NCBI GenBank assembly: GCA_900549885.1
Contig: URQA01000115.1
Span: forward strand, 1-7,940
DNA from: an uncultured Eubacteriales bacterium
GTDB taxonomy: Bacteria; Bacillota; Clostridia; Oscillospirales; Oscillospiraceae
DNA length: 7,940 nt
Direction: 5' to 3'
The translations under genes and the position numbers were made by a program. The notes under the pieces were generated by a model. That model searched no databases. It was not told the DNA's origin and saw only the letters and a list, made by a program, of their open reading frames with translations. Below are positions 1-7,029 of the stretch, piece by piece (within the stretch, counting starts at the first letter, position 1; every line of letters starts with the position of its first letter).

Positions 1-73
1 GCGGCTGTTTCCATTTCTCAGCCAGGAATCCCTCCGCGGTGCCCTCCCAGGTGCCCCACGCATAGGATGACAT
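1..73 (-). CDS. Possible 5' end of a divergent gene, running off the window (weak)
   Basis: A minus-strand frame opens with ATG at 73-71 just after an in-frame TGA (82-80) and stays open to the window edge. It encodes 24 residues beginning MSSYAWGTWEGTAEGF, with GC-rich third positions and three tryptophans, which looks protein-like. Against it: only a weak AGGGA-type ribosome binding site lies upstream, and its start is 31 bp from the start of the VWA gene on the other strand, leaving no room for two separate promoters. I do not recognise a family from 24 residues. The alternative is plain non-coding leader of the VWA gene. Confidence 0.22.
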   Translation of the reverse strand, partial: MSSYAWGTWEGTAEGFLAEKWKQP

Positions 74-90
74 GGGATCTCAGTCCCTAG

Positions 91-97
91 AAGGAGG
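91..97 (+). promoter_or_regulatory. Ribosome binding site that sets the VWA gene start
   Basis: AAGGAGG lies 7 nt before the ATG at 105. An in-frame ATG at 72 has no such site and would place this motif inside the coding region, so 105 is the preferred start. Confidence 0.85.
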
Positions 98-104
98 AAA
101 TCAT

Positions 105-1484
105 ATGGGTGTAACCAACTCCAACAAAACCATCAGCCCGAACCAAATCGCTTGCGATGGCTCTCTGCTGGTCACATTGTCCCTGACCGCAGCGCCGGAT
201 ATTATCACCGACCCCACTGACATCGTCCTGACTCTGGACCGTTCCAGCAGCATGCAGGGCGATCCCCTGGCAAACCTGAAGCTGGGGGCCAAAACCTTCA
301 TCGACATCATCGCCGACGCCACTGGTGGCACCGCCTCCGGCCAAATCGGATACGGCAGCCGCATCGGCATTGTCAGCTTTGCCAGCACTGCTGCTGTGGA
401 CACCCAGCTCATCACCGATGTGAGCACTCTGAAAACCGCCGTGGACACCCTCGCCGCTGGGGGCAACACCAACCACGCCGACGCCTTCACCCGCGCCGAC
501 GCGCTGTTCGACCCCACATCCACCAACACGAAGGTCATTGTCATGTTCACCGACGGCAAAACTACCGTTGGAGCGCCTCCCGCACCTGTGGCAGAAGCCG
601 CTAAGGCCCAGGGTGTCATCATTTACTGCATCGGCCTGGTGGGTACGGACGGCGTAGACGTGGACGCGCTCAACCAGTGGGCTACCGCTCCTGCCGACGC
701 ACATGTGGCCGTCACTCCGGATGCGGCCGATTTGGAAGAGCTGTTTGCCGAGCTGGCCCGGAACCTCTCGAAACCCGGAGCCACTAACATCGTCATTGAG
801 GACACCGTGACGGACGACTTTGTCATTACCGATATCTCAACACCCAGCAAGGGCACATCCGTATCCACAGGTGAGCGTTCTCTGCGCTGGTCCATCTCCC
901 AGTTGGGGATCGACGCCAGTGAAACGGCCCAGCTGCAGTTCACCGTCCGGCACACAGGGCAGACCTCTGGTTTCAAGCCGGTAGACTTGTCCATCACCTA
1001 TTCCGACGCGGAAGGCAATGTGGTCTCCTTCCCCTCGCCTTCGGCCAGTGTAGACTGTTCTGCCCCTCCCGGCCCCTGTCCCTGTCCGGACCCTGTGGAG
1101 TTCACCGTCTCCCAGTGCGATAACCTGGTCCATGAGGACGTGGGAGACATCTATCTGGATCAGCAAGGGCAGATCGTCCAACTGAGCGCCACGCTGAAAC
1201 ATGTCTGTCCCGGCAAACGGGTAGCCCTGGCTGTTGTCCTGACGGAGCTTGCCCAGGATGGCACCGAGTATCCCCGCGGGATGCAGACCATGACCGTTCC
1301 GGCCCACACCGGTACAGCCTGCCAGGATGTGCCGGTATCCTGCATTCCGTTTGTGGTCCCAGGTGACGCCAGCCTATCCGGTATTACCTCCGGATGCGGG
1401 CAACGCCGCTTCCAGGCCCGTTTCCTGGCCCACTATATGGACACCGACCTTCTTTGTCCTCAGCCGGGCACATCCTGGTTCTGA
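105..1484 (+). CDS. VWA-domain protein with cysteine-rich C-terminal region
   Basis: 459-residue protein of unknown function. Residues about 38-220 form a von Willebrand factor A domain. The metal-ion-dependent adhesion site is complete as far as can be read: DRSSS at 45-49 (DxSxS), a threonine near 122 in GGNTNH, and the aspartate of FTDG at 150. Residues about 225-315 look like a beta-sandwich, DUF11-like repeat with the phrase SKPGATNIVIEDTV. From 316 on the protein is cysteine-rich (C318, 325, 327, 338, 368, 406, 413, 431, 451), starting with a proline/cysteine stretch PPGPCPCPDP. There is no signal peptide, transmembrane segment or sortase motif, so it is probably cytoplasmic or exported by a non-classical route. 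I recall similar signal-less VWA proteins in gut Clostridia, but no established role. The gene stands alone with its own ribosome binding site and terminator, so neighbours give no functional clue. VWA fold: confident; function: unknown. Confidence 0.88.
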   Translation: MGVTNSNKTISPNQIACDGSLLVTLSLTAAPDIITDPTDIVLTLDRSSSMQGDPLANLKLGAKTFIDIIADATGGTASGQIGYGSRIGIVSFASTAAVDTQLITDVSTLKTAVDTLAAGGNTNHADAFTRADALFDPTSTNTKVIVMFTDGKTTVGAPPAPVAEAAKAQGVIIYCIGLVGTDGVDVDALNQWATAPADAHVAVTPDAADLEELFAELARNLSKPGATNIVIEDTVTDDFVITDISTPSKGTSVSTGERSLRWSISQLGIDASETAQLQFTVRHTGQTSGFKPVDLSITYSDAEGNVVSFPSPSASVDCSAPPGPCPCPDPVEFTVSQCDNLVHEDVGDIYLDQQGQIVQLSATLKHVCPGKRVALAVVLTELAQDGTEYPRGMQTMTVPAHTGTACQDVPVSCIPFVVPGDASLSGITSGCGQRRFQARFLAHYMDTDLLCPQPGTSWF

Positions 1485-1493
1485 TCCGCTTTT

Positions 1494-1515
1494 CCCACCG
1501 CCGGCCGGCGGTGGG
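1494..1515. repeat. Perfect 22-nt GC-rich palindrome
   Basis: CCCACCGCCGG is followed directly by its exact reverse complement. It lies 10 nt after the VWA stop codon. As RNA it could form a hairpin of about 9 bp with a tetraloop, but no T-tract follows it on either strand, so by itself it is not a standard intrinsic terminator. It may protect the mRNA 3' end or act as a pause hairpin ahead of the terminator at 1534. Confidence 0.6.
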
Positions 1516-1533
1516 TACATACCCCTTCCCTGT

Positions 1534-1558
1534 GGCCGTCTCAACAGACGGTCTTTTT
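1534..1558 (+). terminator. Intrinsic terminator after the VWA gene
   Basis: An 8-bp stem (1534-1541 with 1546-1553, one G-U pair) closes a CAAC loop and is followed directly by TTTTT at 1554-1558. It lies 50 nt after the VWA stop and separates that gene from the arc operon. Confidence 0.85.
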
Positions 1559-1681
1559 CATTGTGGTAGTCCCGGACAGGACCATCCTATTTTTCCATGA
1601 TAGGCGAGGTTCTTTTTCACATCATACATAAATTTTGGAGGGAAGGGGCAAATTAGCCCTGCTTATGAAAGGAGTGATGGT
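1559..1681 (+). promoter_or_regulatory. Leader and probable promoter region of the arc operon
   Basis: This 123-bp stretch between the terminator and arcA must hold the operon promoter if the terminator is efficient. It contains an AT-rich island (about 1610-1636) in otherwise GC-rich DNA, but no convincing -35/-10 pair: CATAAA at 1627-1632 is a fair -10 candidate with no good -35 partner. A GGAGG at 1637-1641 is not followed by a start codon at usable distance. A GGGC/GCCC inverted repeat (1646-1649, 1656-1659) lies between it and the true arcA ribosome binding site, AAAGGAG at 1668-1674. ADI operons are commonly controlled by ArgR-type, CcpA or FNR-type regulators, but I cannot identify a confident operator here. 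Confidence 0.4.
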
Positions 1682-2902
1682 ATGGGTCTGCCGCCCATCG
1701 AAATCCGCAGCGAGATCGGCCCCCTCAAGCGGGTGCTGCTCCACCGGCCGGGCCGGGAGCTGGAAAACCTGATGCCCGAGTATATCGAACGGCTGCTGTT
1801 CGACGATATCCCTTACTTGAAAATCGCCCAGGAGGAACACGATGCCTTCTGTCATCTGCTCCGCCAAAACGGCGTGGAGGTGGTCTATCTCACTGACCTG
1901 GTAGCCGAGTCCTTGGCGGATCCGGCGGTCAAGGATCAGTTCCTCCGAGAGTATATCACCGAGGCTGGCATCTGGGGCGAAAAACGCGTGGGCATGATGC
2001 TAGACTACTTCAAGACCATGTCCACCAAAAACATGGTGGAAAAAATGATGGAGGGCGTTCGCAAATCGGAAGTCCGGGGCTATGGGAAGAAAAATCTCAC
2101 CGACTACCTGGACGACTACTATCCCTTTGTACTGGACCCTATCCCCAACCTTTACTTCACCCGGGACCCCTTTGCCGCCATCGGCTCCGGGGTGTCCGTC
2201 CACCGCATGTCCACCGTCACCCGCAGCCGGGAGACTCTGTTCGCCAAGTATATCTTCCGGTATAACCCTCACTACAAGGGCGTGCCTGTCTACTACGACC
2301 GCCATGCCAACGCCACGGTGGAGGGGGGCGACATTCTGGTGCTCAGCGACAAGGTGGTGGCCATCGGCATCTCCCAGCGCACCCAGCCCTGGGCCATCGA
2401 ACAGCTGGCCAAGGAACTGCTGAGTCAGCGAACCGGCTTTGAAAAGGTGCTGGCCATCGATATTCCGAAAAACCGCGCGTTTATGCATCTGGATACGGTG
2501 TTTACCATGGTAGATTACGACAAATTTACTATGCACCCCAACATCAGCGCCGACCTGCGCCTGTTTGTTCTGGAGCCAGGTCATAACGGCCATCTGGCTA
2601 TCACCGAGGAGCACGGCAGTCTGGAAAACATCCTCCGGGAGCACCTGCACCTGGACCATGTCACCCTCATTAAGTGCGGCGGCGGCTCCGTGATCGACGC
2701 GGCCCGCGAGCAGTGGAACGACGGTTCCAACACCTTCTGCATTGCCCCAGGCAAGGTCATCGCCTACTCCCGCAACTATGTCACCAACAAAGCTATGGAG
2801 GACGCGGGGGTGCAGGTGCTTACCATCCCCTCCTCTGAGTTGTCCCGGGGACGGGGCGGTCCCCGTTGCATGACCATGCCCCTGGTGCGCGCCCCTATCT
2901 AG
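1682..2902 (+). CDS. arcA: Arginine deiminase
   Basis: Hydrolyses L-arginine to L-citrulline and ammonia, the first step of the cytoplasmic arginine deiminase pathway. At 406 residues it has the usual family length. The guanidino-modifying enzyme fold is shown by the N-terminal IGPLKRVLLHRPGRELENL block and by the full active-site set: D162 in FTRDP, E214 in EGGD, H269 and D271 in MHLDTVF, and the nucleophile C396 in GRGGPRCMTMPL. The start is set by AAAGGAG 7 nt upstream. It is the first gene of a four-gene operon and is followed after 80 bp by the ornithine carbamoyltransferase gene; that gap shows no terminator. No truncation or missing key residue was seen. Confidence 0.97.
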   Translation: MGLPPIEIRSEIGPLKRVLLHRPGRELENLMPEYIERLLFDDIPYLKIAQEEHDAFCHLLRQNGVEVVYLTDLVAESLADPAVKDQFLREYITEAGIWGEKRVGMMLDYFKTMSTKNMVEKMMEGVRKSEVRGYGKKNLTDYLDDYYPFVLDPIPNLYFTRDPFAAIGSGVSVHRMSTVTRSRETLFAKYIFRYNPHYKGVPVYYDRHANATVEGGDILVLSDKVVAIGISQRTQPWAIEQLAKELLSQRTGFEKVLAIDIPKNRAFMHLDTVFTMVDYDKFTMHPNISADLRLFVLEPGHNGHLAITEEHGSLENILREHLHLDHVTLIKCGGGSVIDAAREQWNDGSNTFCIAPGKVIAYSRNYVTNKAMEDAGVQVLTIPSSELSRGRGGPRCMTMPLVRAPI

Positions 2903-2982
2903 ACCAAGGCCCAGGATCCCAAGCCTGAAACAAGTACCAATATCCCGCAGAGCCTCCGGCCCTGCCACAAAGGAGAATCGCT

Positions 2983-3975
2983 ATGTCTGTCAATATGAAA
3001 GGAAAGTCCTTCCTCACCCTCATGGACCTGTCTGCTCAGGAGATCCGCTACCTGCTGGATCTGGCCCACGACCTAAAGGCCAAAAAGCGTATGGGGCTGT
3101 GCGGACAAGCCCTCAAGGGCAAGAATATCGTGCTGCTGTTTGAAAAAACCTCTACCCGCACCCGCTGCTCCTTCGAGGTAGCGGCCAAGGAAGAGGGCGG
3201 CAACGTCACCTACCTGGACCCCGGCTCCTCCCAGATGGGCAAGAAGGAATCCCTGGAGGACACGGCCAAGGTTCTGGGCCGCTTCTTCGACGGCATCGAA
3301 TACCGGGGTTTTGATCAGCAGGTCGTTCTGGACCTGGCCAAATACTCCGGTGTGCCGGTGTTCAACGGTTTGACCGATCTGGACCACCCCACCCAGATCC
3401 TGGCGGACATGATGACCATGGAGGAGCATCTCCACAAGCCCCTGAAGGAATGTAAGGTGGCCTTTGTGGGAGATGTCCGCAACAATATGTCCTACGCCTG
3501 GATGTTCGGCTGCTGCAAGATGGGAGTGGACTTTGTGGGCTATGGTCCCCAGGAACTCATCGACGGGGCGGACAAATCCATCCTGGCCGCCTGTCAGGCC
3601 GAGGGAGAAAAGACCGGCGCCCATATTCAGCTGTCCGACAATATCGACGATCTGAAAGGGGCGGATGTGCTCTACTCGGACATCTGGGCCTCCATGGGAG
3701 AGGAAGAGCTGATCCCTCAGCGGGCCAAGCTGCTGGCTCCCTACCGGATCGACGACAAGATGGTGGAGCACACCGGCAACCCCAATGTCATCTTCATGCA
3801 CTGCCTGCCCTCCTTCCATGACTTTGAGACTAAGCTGGCCAAGGAGTGGAAGGAAAAGGGGGTGGACATCCGGGAGGTCACGGATGAAGTGTTCCGTGGT
3901 AAGCACTCAGTGGTGTTCGACGAGGCGGAAAACCGGATGCACACCATCAAGGCTGTGCTGGTGGCCACGGTATGA
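2983..3975 (+). CDS. arcB: Ornithine carbamoyltransferase (catabolic, arcB; also called argF)
   Basis: Transfers the carbamoyl group between citrulline/phosphate and ornithine/carbamoyl phosphate. In this operon it most likely runs in the catabolic direction, making ornithine and carbamoyl phosphate from citrulline. The 330-residue length is typical. Carbamoyl-phosphate site motifs STRTR (57-61) and HPTQ (135-138) are present, as are the ornithine-side motif DIWASMG (233-239) and HCLP (273-276) with its catalytic cysteine. AAAGGAG lies 7 nt before the chosen ATG; Met5 is a less likely alternative start. The stop overlaps the carbamate kinase start (ATGA), implying coupled translation. The catabolic assignment rests on context, since anabolic ArgF has the same motifs. 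Confidence 0.95.
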   Translation: MSVNMKGKSFLTLMDLSAQEIRYLLDLAHDLKAKKRMGLCGQALKGKNIVLLFEKTSTRTRCSFEVAAKEEGGNVTYLDPGSSQMGKKESLEDTAKVLGRFFDGIEYRGFDQQVVLDLAKYSGVPVFNGLTDLDHPTQILADMMTMEEHLHKPLKECKVAFVGDVRNNMSYAWMFGCCKMGVDFVGYGPQELIDGADKSILAACQAEGEKTGAHIQLSDNIDDLKGADVLYSDIWASMGEEELIPQRAKLLAPYRIDDKMVEHTGNPNVIFMHCLPSFHDFETKLAKEWKEKGVDIREVTDEVFRGKHSVVFDEAENRMHTIKAVLVATV

Positions 3976-4919
3976 GCGGCCCCATGAAAGTCGTGGTAGC
4001 CCTGGGAGGCAACGCCCTGGAGGACAAATCTCTTCCCCCCACCGCCGCCTCCCAACGGGAAGTGGCGGGGCGGACGGCGGAACAGCTGGCCCAGCTGTCC
4101 TGCGCTGGATACGAGCTGGCCATCGTCCACGGGAACGGCCCCCAGGTAGGCCGCATCCTGCTGGCCAGCGAGACAGCGGCAGAGGTGACGCCTCCCATGC
4201 CCTTTGATGTGTGCGGCGCCATGAGCCAGGGCTATATCGGCTATCATATCCAGCAGGCCCTGACTGCCGCCCTGCGCCGCCGTGGGAAGCACATTCCTGT
4301 GGTCACCGTGGTCACCCAAATGGTTGTAGACCCTGCCGACCCGGCGTTTCAAGCTCCTACCAAGCCCATCGGTCCCTTCTATTCGCCGGAACAGGCAAAA
4401 CAGCTGGAGCGGGACAAGGGCTACACCATGAAGGAGGACTCCGGCCGGGGCTGGCGGCGGGTGGTGCCATCCCCCAGCCCGAAGCGTATCGTAGAGATCG
4501 GCACGATCAAAACCCTGTGGGACACTACAGTTTCCATCGCCTGCGGGGGAGGCGGCATTCCGGTGGTGGAGCGGGAGGACGGCTCTCTGGAGGGGGTGGC
4601 CGCCGTCATTGACAAGGATCTGGCCGCCTGCCGCTTGGCCCAGGAAATGGAGGCGGACATCCTCATGATCCTCACAGAAGTGCCCGCTGTGGCAATCCAC
4701 TTCGGCAAACCAAACCAAGAGAATTTGGGGCATGTCACCGCCGGACAGTTGGAGGAATACGCTGCCCAGGGCCAATTTGGAGCAGGCTCCATGCTGCCCA
4801 AGGTGCGGGCTGCCATCGACTTTGTCCGCTCCGCCCCAAACCGTACCGCCCTCATCACCTCCCTGGACCTGGGACTGGAAGCTCTTTCCGGCCGAGCAGG
4901 GACCAAAGTCACGGCGTAG
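3972..4919 (+). CDS. arcC: Carbamate kinase
   Basis: Transfers the phosphate of carbamoyl phosphate to ADP, giving ATP, carbon dioxide and ammonia; this is the energy-yielding step of the ADI pathway. The 315-residue length fits the family. Amino-acid-kinase fold motifs appear in order: VVVALGGNALED (7-18), HGNGPQVG (53-60), CGAMSQGYIGY (81-91), the family-typical PTKPIGPFY (129-137), GGGGIPVVE (192-200), VIDKDLAA (212-219) and GSMLPKV (272-278). It starts in a 4-bp ATGA overlap with the preceding gene and has no strong ribosome binding site of its own, so its translation is probably coupled. Met5 is a possible later start. Confidence 0.96.
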   Translation: MSGPMKVVVALGGNALEDKSLPPTAASQREVAGRTAEQLAQLSCAGYELAIVHGNGPQVGRILLASETAAEVTPPMPFDVCGAMSQGYIGYHIQQALTAALRRRGKHIPVVTVVTQMVVDPADPAFQAPTKPIGPFYSPEQAKQLERDKGYTMKEDSGRGWRRVVPSPSPKRIVEIGTIKTLWDTTVSIACGGGGIPVVEREDGSLEGVAAVIDKDLAACRLAQEMEADILMILTEVPAVAIHFGKPNQENLGHVTAGQLEEYAAQGQFGAGSMLPKVRAAIDFVRSAPNRTALITSLDLGLEALSGRAGTKVTA

Positions 4920-4934
4920 GAAAGGAGGCGCGGT

Positions 4935-6341
4935 ATGCGCAAGTTCAAGATGCCCACCGCCTTTACCGTTCTCTTTGCCATTATCTTAGTCATGACCGTA
5001 CTGACCTGGGTCATTCCCGCCGGGCAGTATGACTACCAAGAGGACGGAGAACCCATCGCCGGCACCTACCATGAGGTGGAAAGCCAGAGCCAGCCTCTTT
5101 CCGCCGTCCTCATGGCCCCCCTGGAGGGGCTCTACGAGGCCATTGATATCGCCGCTTTTATCCTTATGGTAGGTGGATTTCTTGGGGTAATGGCCAAGAC
5201 GGGCGCCCTGGACGCCGGTATCGCCAATATTATCCGCCTGCTGAAAGGAAAAGAAAAGCTGCTCATCCCTATTTTGATGTGCGCCTTTGCCCTGGGGGGC
5301 ACTACCTTCGGTATGGCGGAGGAGACCATTGCCTTCTATCCACTGGTACTGCCCATTATGGTGGCGGCGGGGTATGACACCCTCACCGGAGTCGCCACTA
5401 TCCTGTTGGGCGCCGGAGTAGGCGTGATCGGCTCTACCGTCAATCCCTTTGCCACCGGCATTGCCGCCGGCTTTGCCGGGGTATCCCTGGGAACGGGCAT
5501 GCTGCTTCGGGTCATTTTTCTGGTGGTACTGCTGGCCGCTGCCATCTGGTTTGTCATGGCCTACGCCTCCAAGGTCAAGGCAGACCCAGGCCGGTCCCTG
5601 GTGGCGGCCAGCCAGGGGGAATTTACCGCCCATTTCAGCGCGTTGCAGCAGGAGGAACGCCGTCTTACCGGCACCCATAAGCTGGCTCTTACCCTCTTTG
5701 CCCTGACCTTTCTGGTGATGATCTACGCGGTCATTCCCTTTGACGATATGGGACTGCCCCTCCCCGCTTTGGGATGGTGGTTCCCACAGCTTTCCGCCCT
5801 ATTTCTGGCGGCGGCCATCCTCACTGGGCTGTGCTGCCGTCTGGGAGAGGAAAACATCGTGTCCTCCTTTGTGTCCGGGGCGGCGGAGCTGCTGGGAGTC
5901 GCCTTCATCATCGGCATCTCCCGGGGAATCACCGTCATCATGAACAACGGCAAGATCACGGACACCATCCTCAGCTGGGGTGAGGATGCCCTGGCCGGAG
6001 CAGGCTCTGTGGCCTTTTTGGCCCTGACCTACCTTATTTATCTGCCCCTTTCCTTTCTGATCCCCTCCACCTCCGGGCTTGCTACCCTGACCATGCCCAT
6101 CATGGCTCCCCTGGCTGACTTTGCCGGTGTGGGCCGTGACCTGGTGATCACCGCTTTTCAATCCGCCTGCGGGTTGATTAATCTGCTCACCCCCACCAGC
6201 GCAGTGGTCATGGGCGCGCTGGCCATCGGCCGTGTGCCGTATGACCGCTGGCTGAAATTCTCCTGGAAATTTCTGTTGGCTATTTTCGTGCTGATGCTGG
6301 TCCTGCTGTGTCTGTGGGCACTGCTGGTCTCCATGGGATAG
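4935..6341 (+). CDS. YfcC-family membrane carrier, probable arginine/ornithine antiporter
   Basis: 468-residue integral membrane protein of the YfcC/DcuC-like family (COG1288), with roughly 11-13 hydrophobic segments. Clear ones lie near residues 9-27, 71-88, 108-126, 187-209, 248-267, 285-303, 312-330, 355-376 and 443-466. Family-type blocks are GSTVNPFATGIAAGF (166-180), ISRGITVIMNNGKITDTIL (328-346), IPSTSGLATLTMPI (376-389) and NLLTPTSAVVMGALAIGRV (416-434). AAAGGAGG sits 6 nt before the start, 15 bp after carbamate kinase. In streptococci, COG1288 proteins in arc operons act as ArcD, exchanging arginine for ornithine; placement here supports the same job. The substrate is inferred from context: other family members may carry other compounds, so I leave the arcD symbol off. 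No terminator directly follows; the nearest is at 6499. Confidence 0.9.
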   Translation: MRKFKMPTAFTVLFAIILVMTVLTWVIPAGQYDYQEDGEPIAGTYHEVESQSQPLSAVLMAPLEGLYEAIDIAAFILMVGGFLGVMAKTGALDAGIANIIRLLKGKEKLLIPILMCAFALGGTTFGMAEETIAFYPLVLPIMVAAGYDTLTGVATILLGAGVGVIGSTVNPFATGIAAGFAGVSLGTGMLLRVIFLVVLLAAAIWFVMAYASKVKADPGRSLVAASQGEFTAHFSALQQEERRLTGTHKLALTLFALTFLVMIYAVIPFDDMGLPLPALGWWFPQLSALFLAAAILTGLCCRLGEENIVSSFVSGAAELLGVAFIIGISRGITVIMNNGKITDTILSWGEDALAGAGSVAFLALTYLIYLPLSFLIPSTSGLATLTMPIMAPLADFAGVGRDLVITAFQSACGLINLLTPTSAVVMGALAIGRVPYDRWLKFSWKFLLAIFVLMLVLLCLWALLVSMG

Positions 6342-6564
6342 CCTTCACACAGGCCATCCCGGGAGCTTTCCGTTCAACAAATTGCCGCGCTGGACTCCGC
6401 CGCGCCCATATCTTGCCGCCGACGCAGTATGCCGATATGAACACCACAAGGCGCTTCTGGTAAGCCCAGTCCTATCACCTACCACGTTTTCAACCGACAA
6501 AAGGACCCGGCCAGACGGAAACCATCTGGCCGGGTCCTTTTTATCGTTCAGGCGCTTTTGTTTA
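6342..6564. other. Intergenic region between convergent units
   Basis: These 223 bp between the carrier stop and the minus-strand ORF stop hold one clear element, the terminator at 6499-6541. The first 157 bp (6342-6498) show no convincing gene, hairpin, repeat or RNA in either strand. Their length is unusual for the 3' end of an operon and could be remnant DNA. Confidence 0.5.
6499..6541. terminator. Strong bidirectional intrinsic terminator
   Basis: A perfect 17-bp stem (6499-6515 with 6525-6541) beginning AAAAGGACCCGGCCAGA closes a 9-nt loop, CGGAAACCA. The A-run at the base of one arm and T-run at the other supply a U-tract in both directions. It lies 24 bp after the stop of the minus-strand ORF and 157 bp after the arc operon, so it can serve both convergent units. 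Confidence 0.93.
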
Positions 6565-7029
6565 TTACTTCTCAGACTTGCCGGGGCGGTAGGGGGTGAC
6601 CTTCTTATTGGGGTCAAAGGGGTTTACCTCCTTACCAGCCTCTACTTCCTTGAACCACTCGAAGGGCTTGGTGCGGAAGCCGGCCCAGCTCTCCCGGGAG
6701 GGGGGCTGCTGCATCCAGTCGTGGCAGTAACGCCAGTCGTTGGTCTGGCTGATGTACTTCTCGTCCTGCTGGCCGGCGTTGGTGTCGCCCAGCTCGCCGG
6801 CGGCAATGCGCAGCAGGGAGCCGTACTGCTCGGAAACGGTGTGCAGCTTCAGGTCCTCCACGAACAGCTTCTTCAGCGGGCGCTTGGCCAGGTTGGACAT
6901 GATGGTGCGGTTCTCATAAGGCATGGTCTTCCACATACGGGCAATCTCCCAGGCGCGGTCCATGACCTGATCCTTGGGCACCACTTCGCTGACCATGCCC
7001 CAGTCCAGCATCTGCTGGGCGGTCTCATT
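6565..7029 (-). pseudogene. C-terminal fragment of a crotonase-family (enoyl-CoA hydratase/isomerase) enzyme
   Basis: Residues about 208-360 of the chimeric frame. AQQMLDWGMVSEVVPKDQVM (210-229) matches the crotonase segment where a helix leads into the 'GLVneVvp' turn, followed by RAWEIARMWKTMP and a helical trimerisation-type region with SNLAKRPLKKLFVEDLKLHT (251-270). About 75 further residues form a tail with DWRYCHDWMQQPPSRESW and PFDPNKKVTPYRP. The N-terminal half that supplies the oxyanion hole and CoA site is missing, so it should be inactive. It keeps a TAA stop and a terminator 24 bp on, so this end looks native. The exact substrate cannot be named. Confidence 0.6.

Noticed and set aside
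72..104. Earlier in-frame ATG at 72 for the VWA gene
   Set aside because: The extra 11 residues are not membrane-like and the strong AAGGAGG at 91-97 points to the ATG at 105.
1559..1636. Promoter pairs such as TTGTGG (1561) with a -10 near 1583
   Set aside because: The -10 matches are only about 3 of 6; not strong enough to list as a defined promoter.
1664..1771. 35-codon frame overlapping the arcA start, a possible leader peptide
   Set aside because: It has no ribosome binding site at usable distance (GGAGG is 22 nt away) and mostly shadows arcA.
2000..2968. Minus-strand 322-codon frame opposite arcA
   Set aside because: Antisense shadow of a highly conserved gene in GC-rich DNA; no motif and no ribosome binding site.
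3741..4775. Minus-strand 344-codon frame opposite arcB/arcC
   Set aside because: It spans two real genes on the other strand, has a His/Gly/Arg-rich shadow composition and no domain.
6342..6498. Search for a small RNA, tRNA or attachment site in the gap
   Set aside because: No cloverleaf, conserved hairpin or direct repeat could be found by eye.
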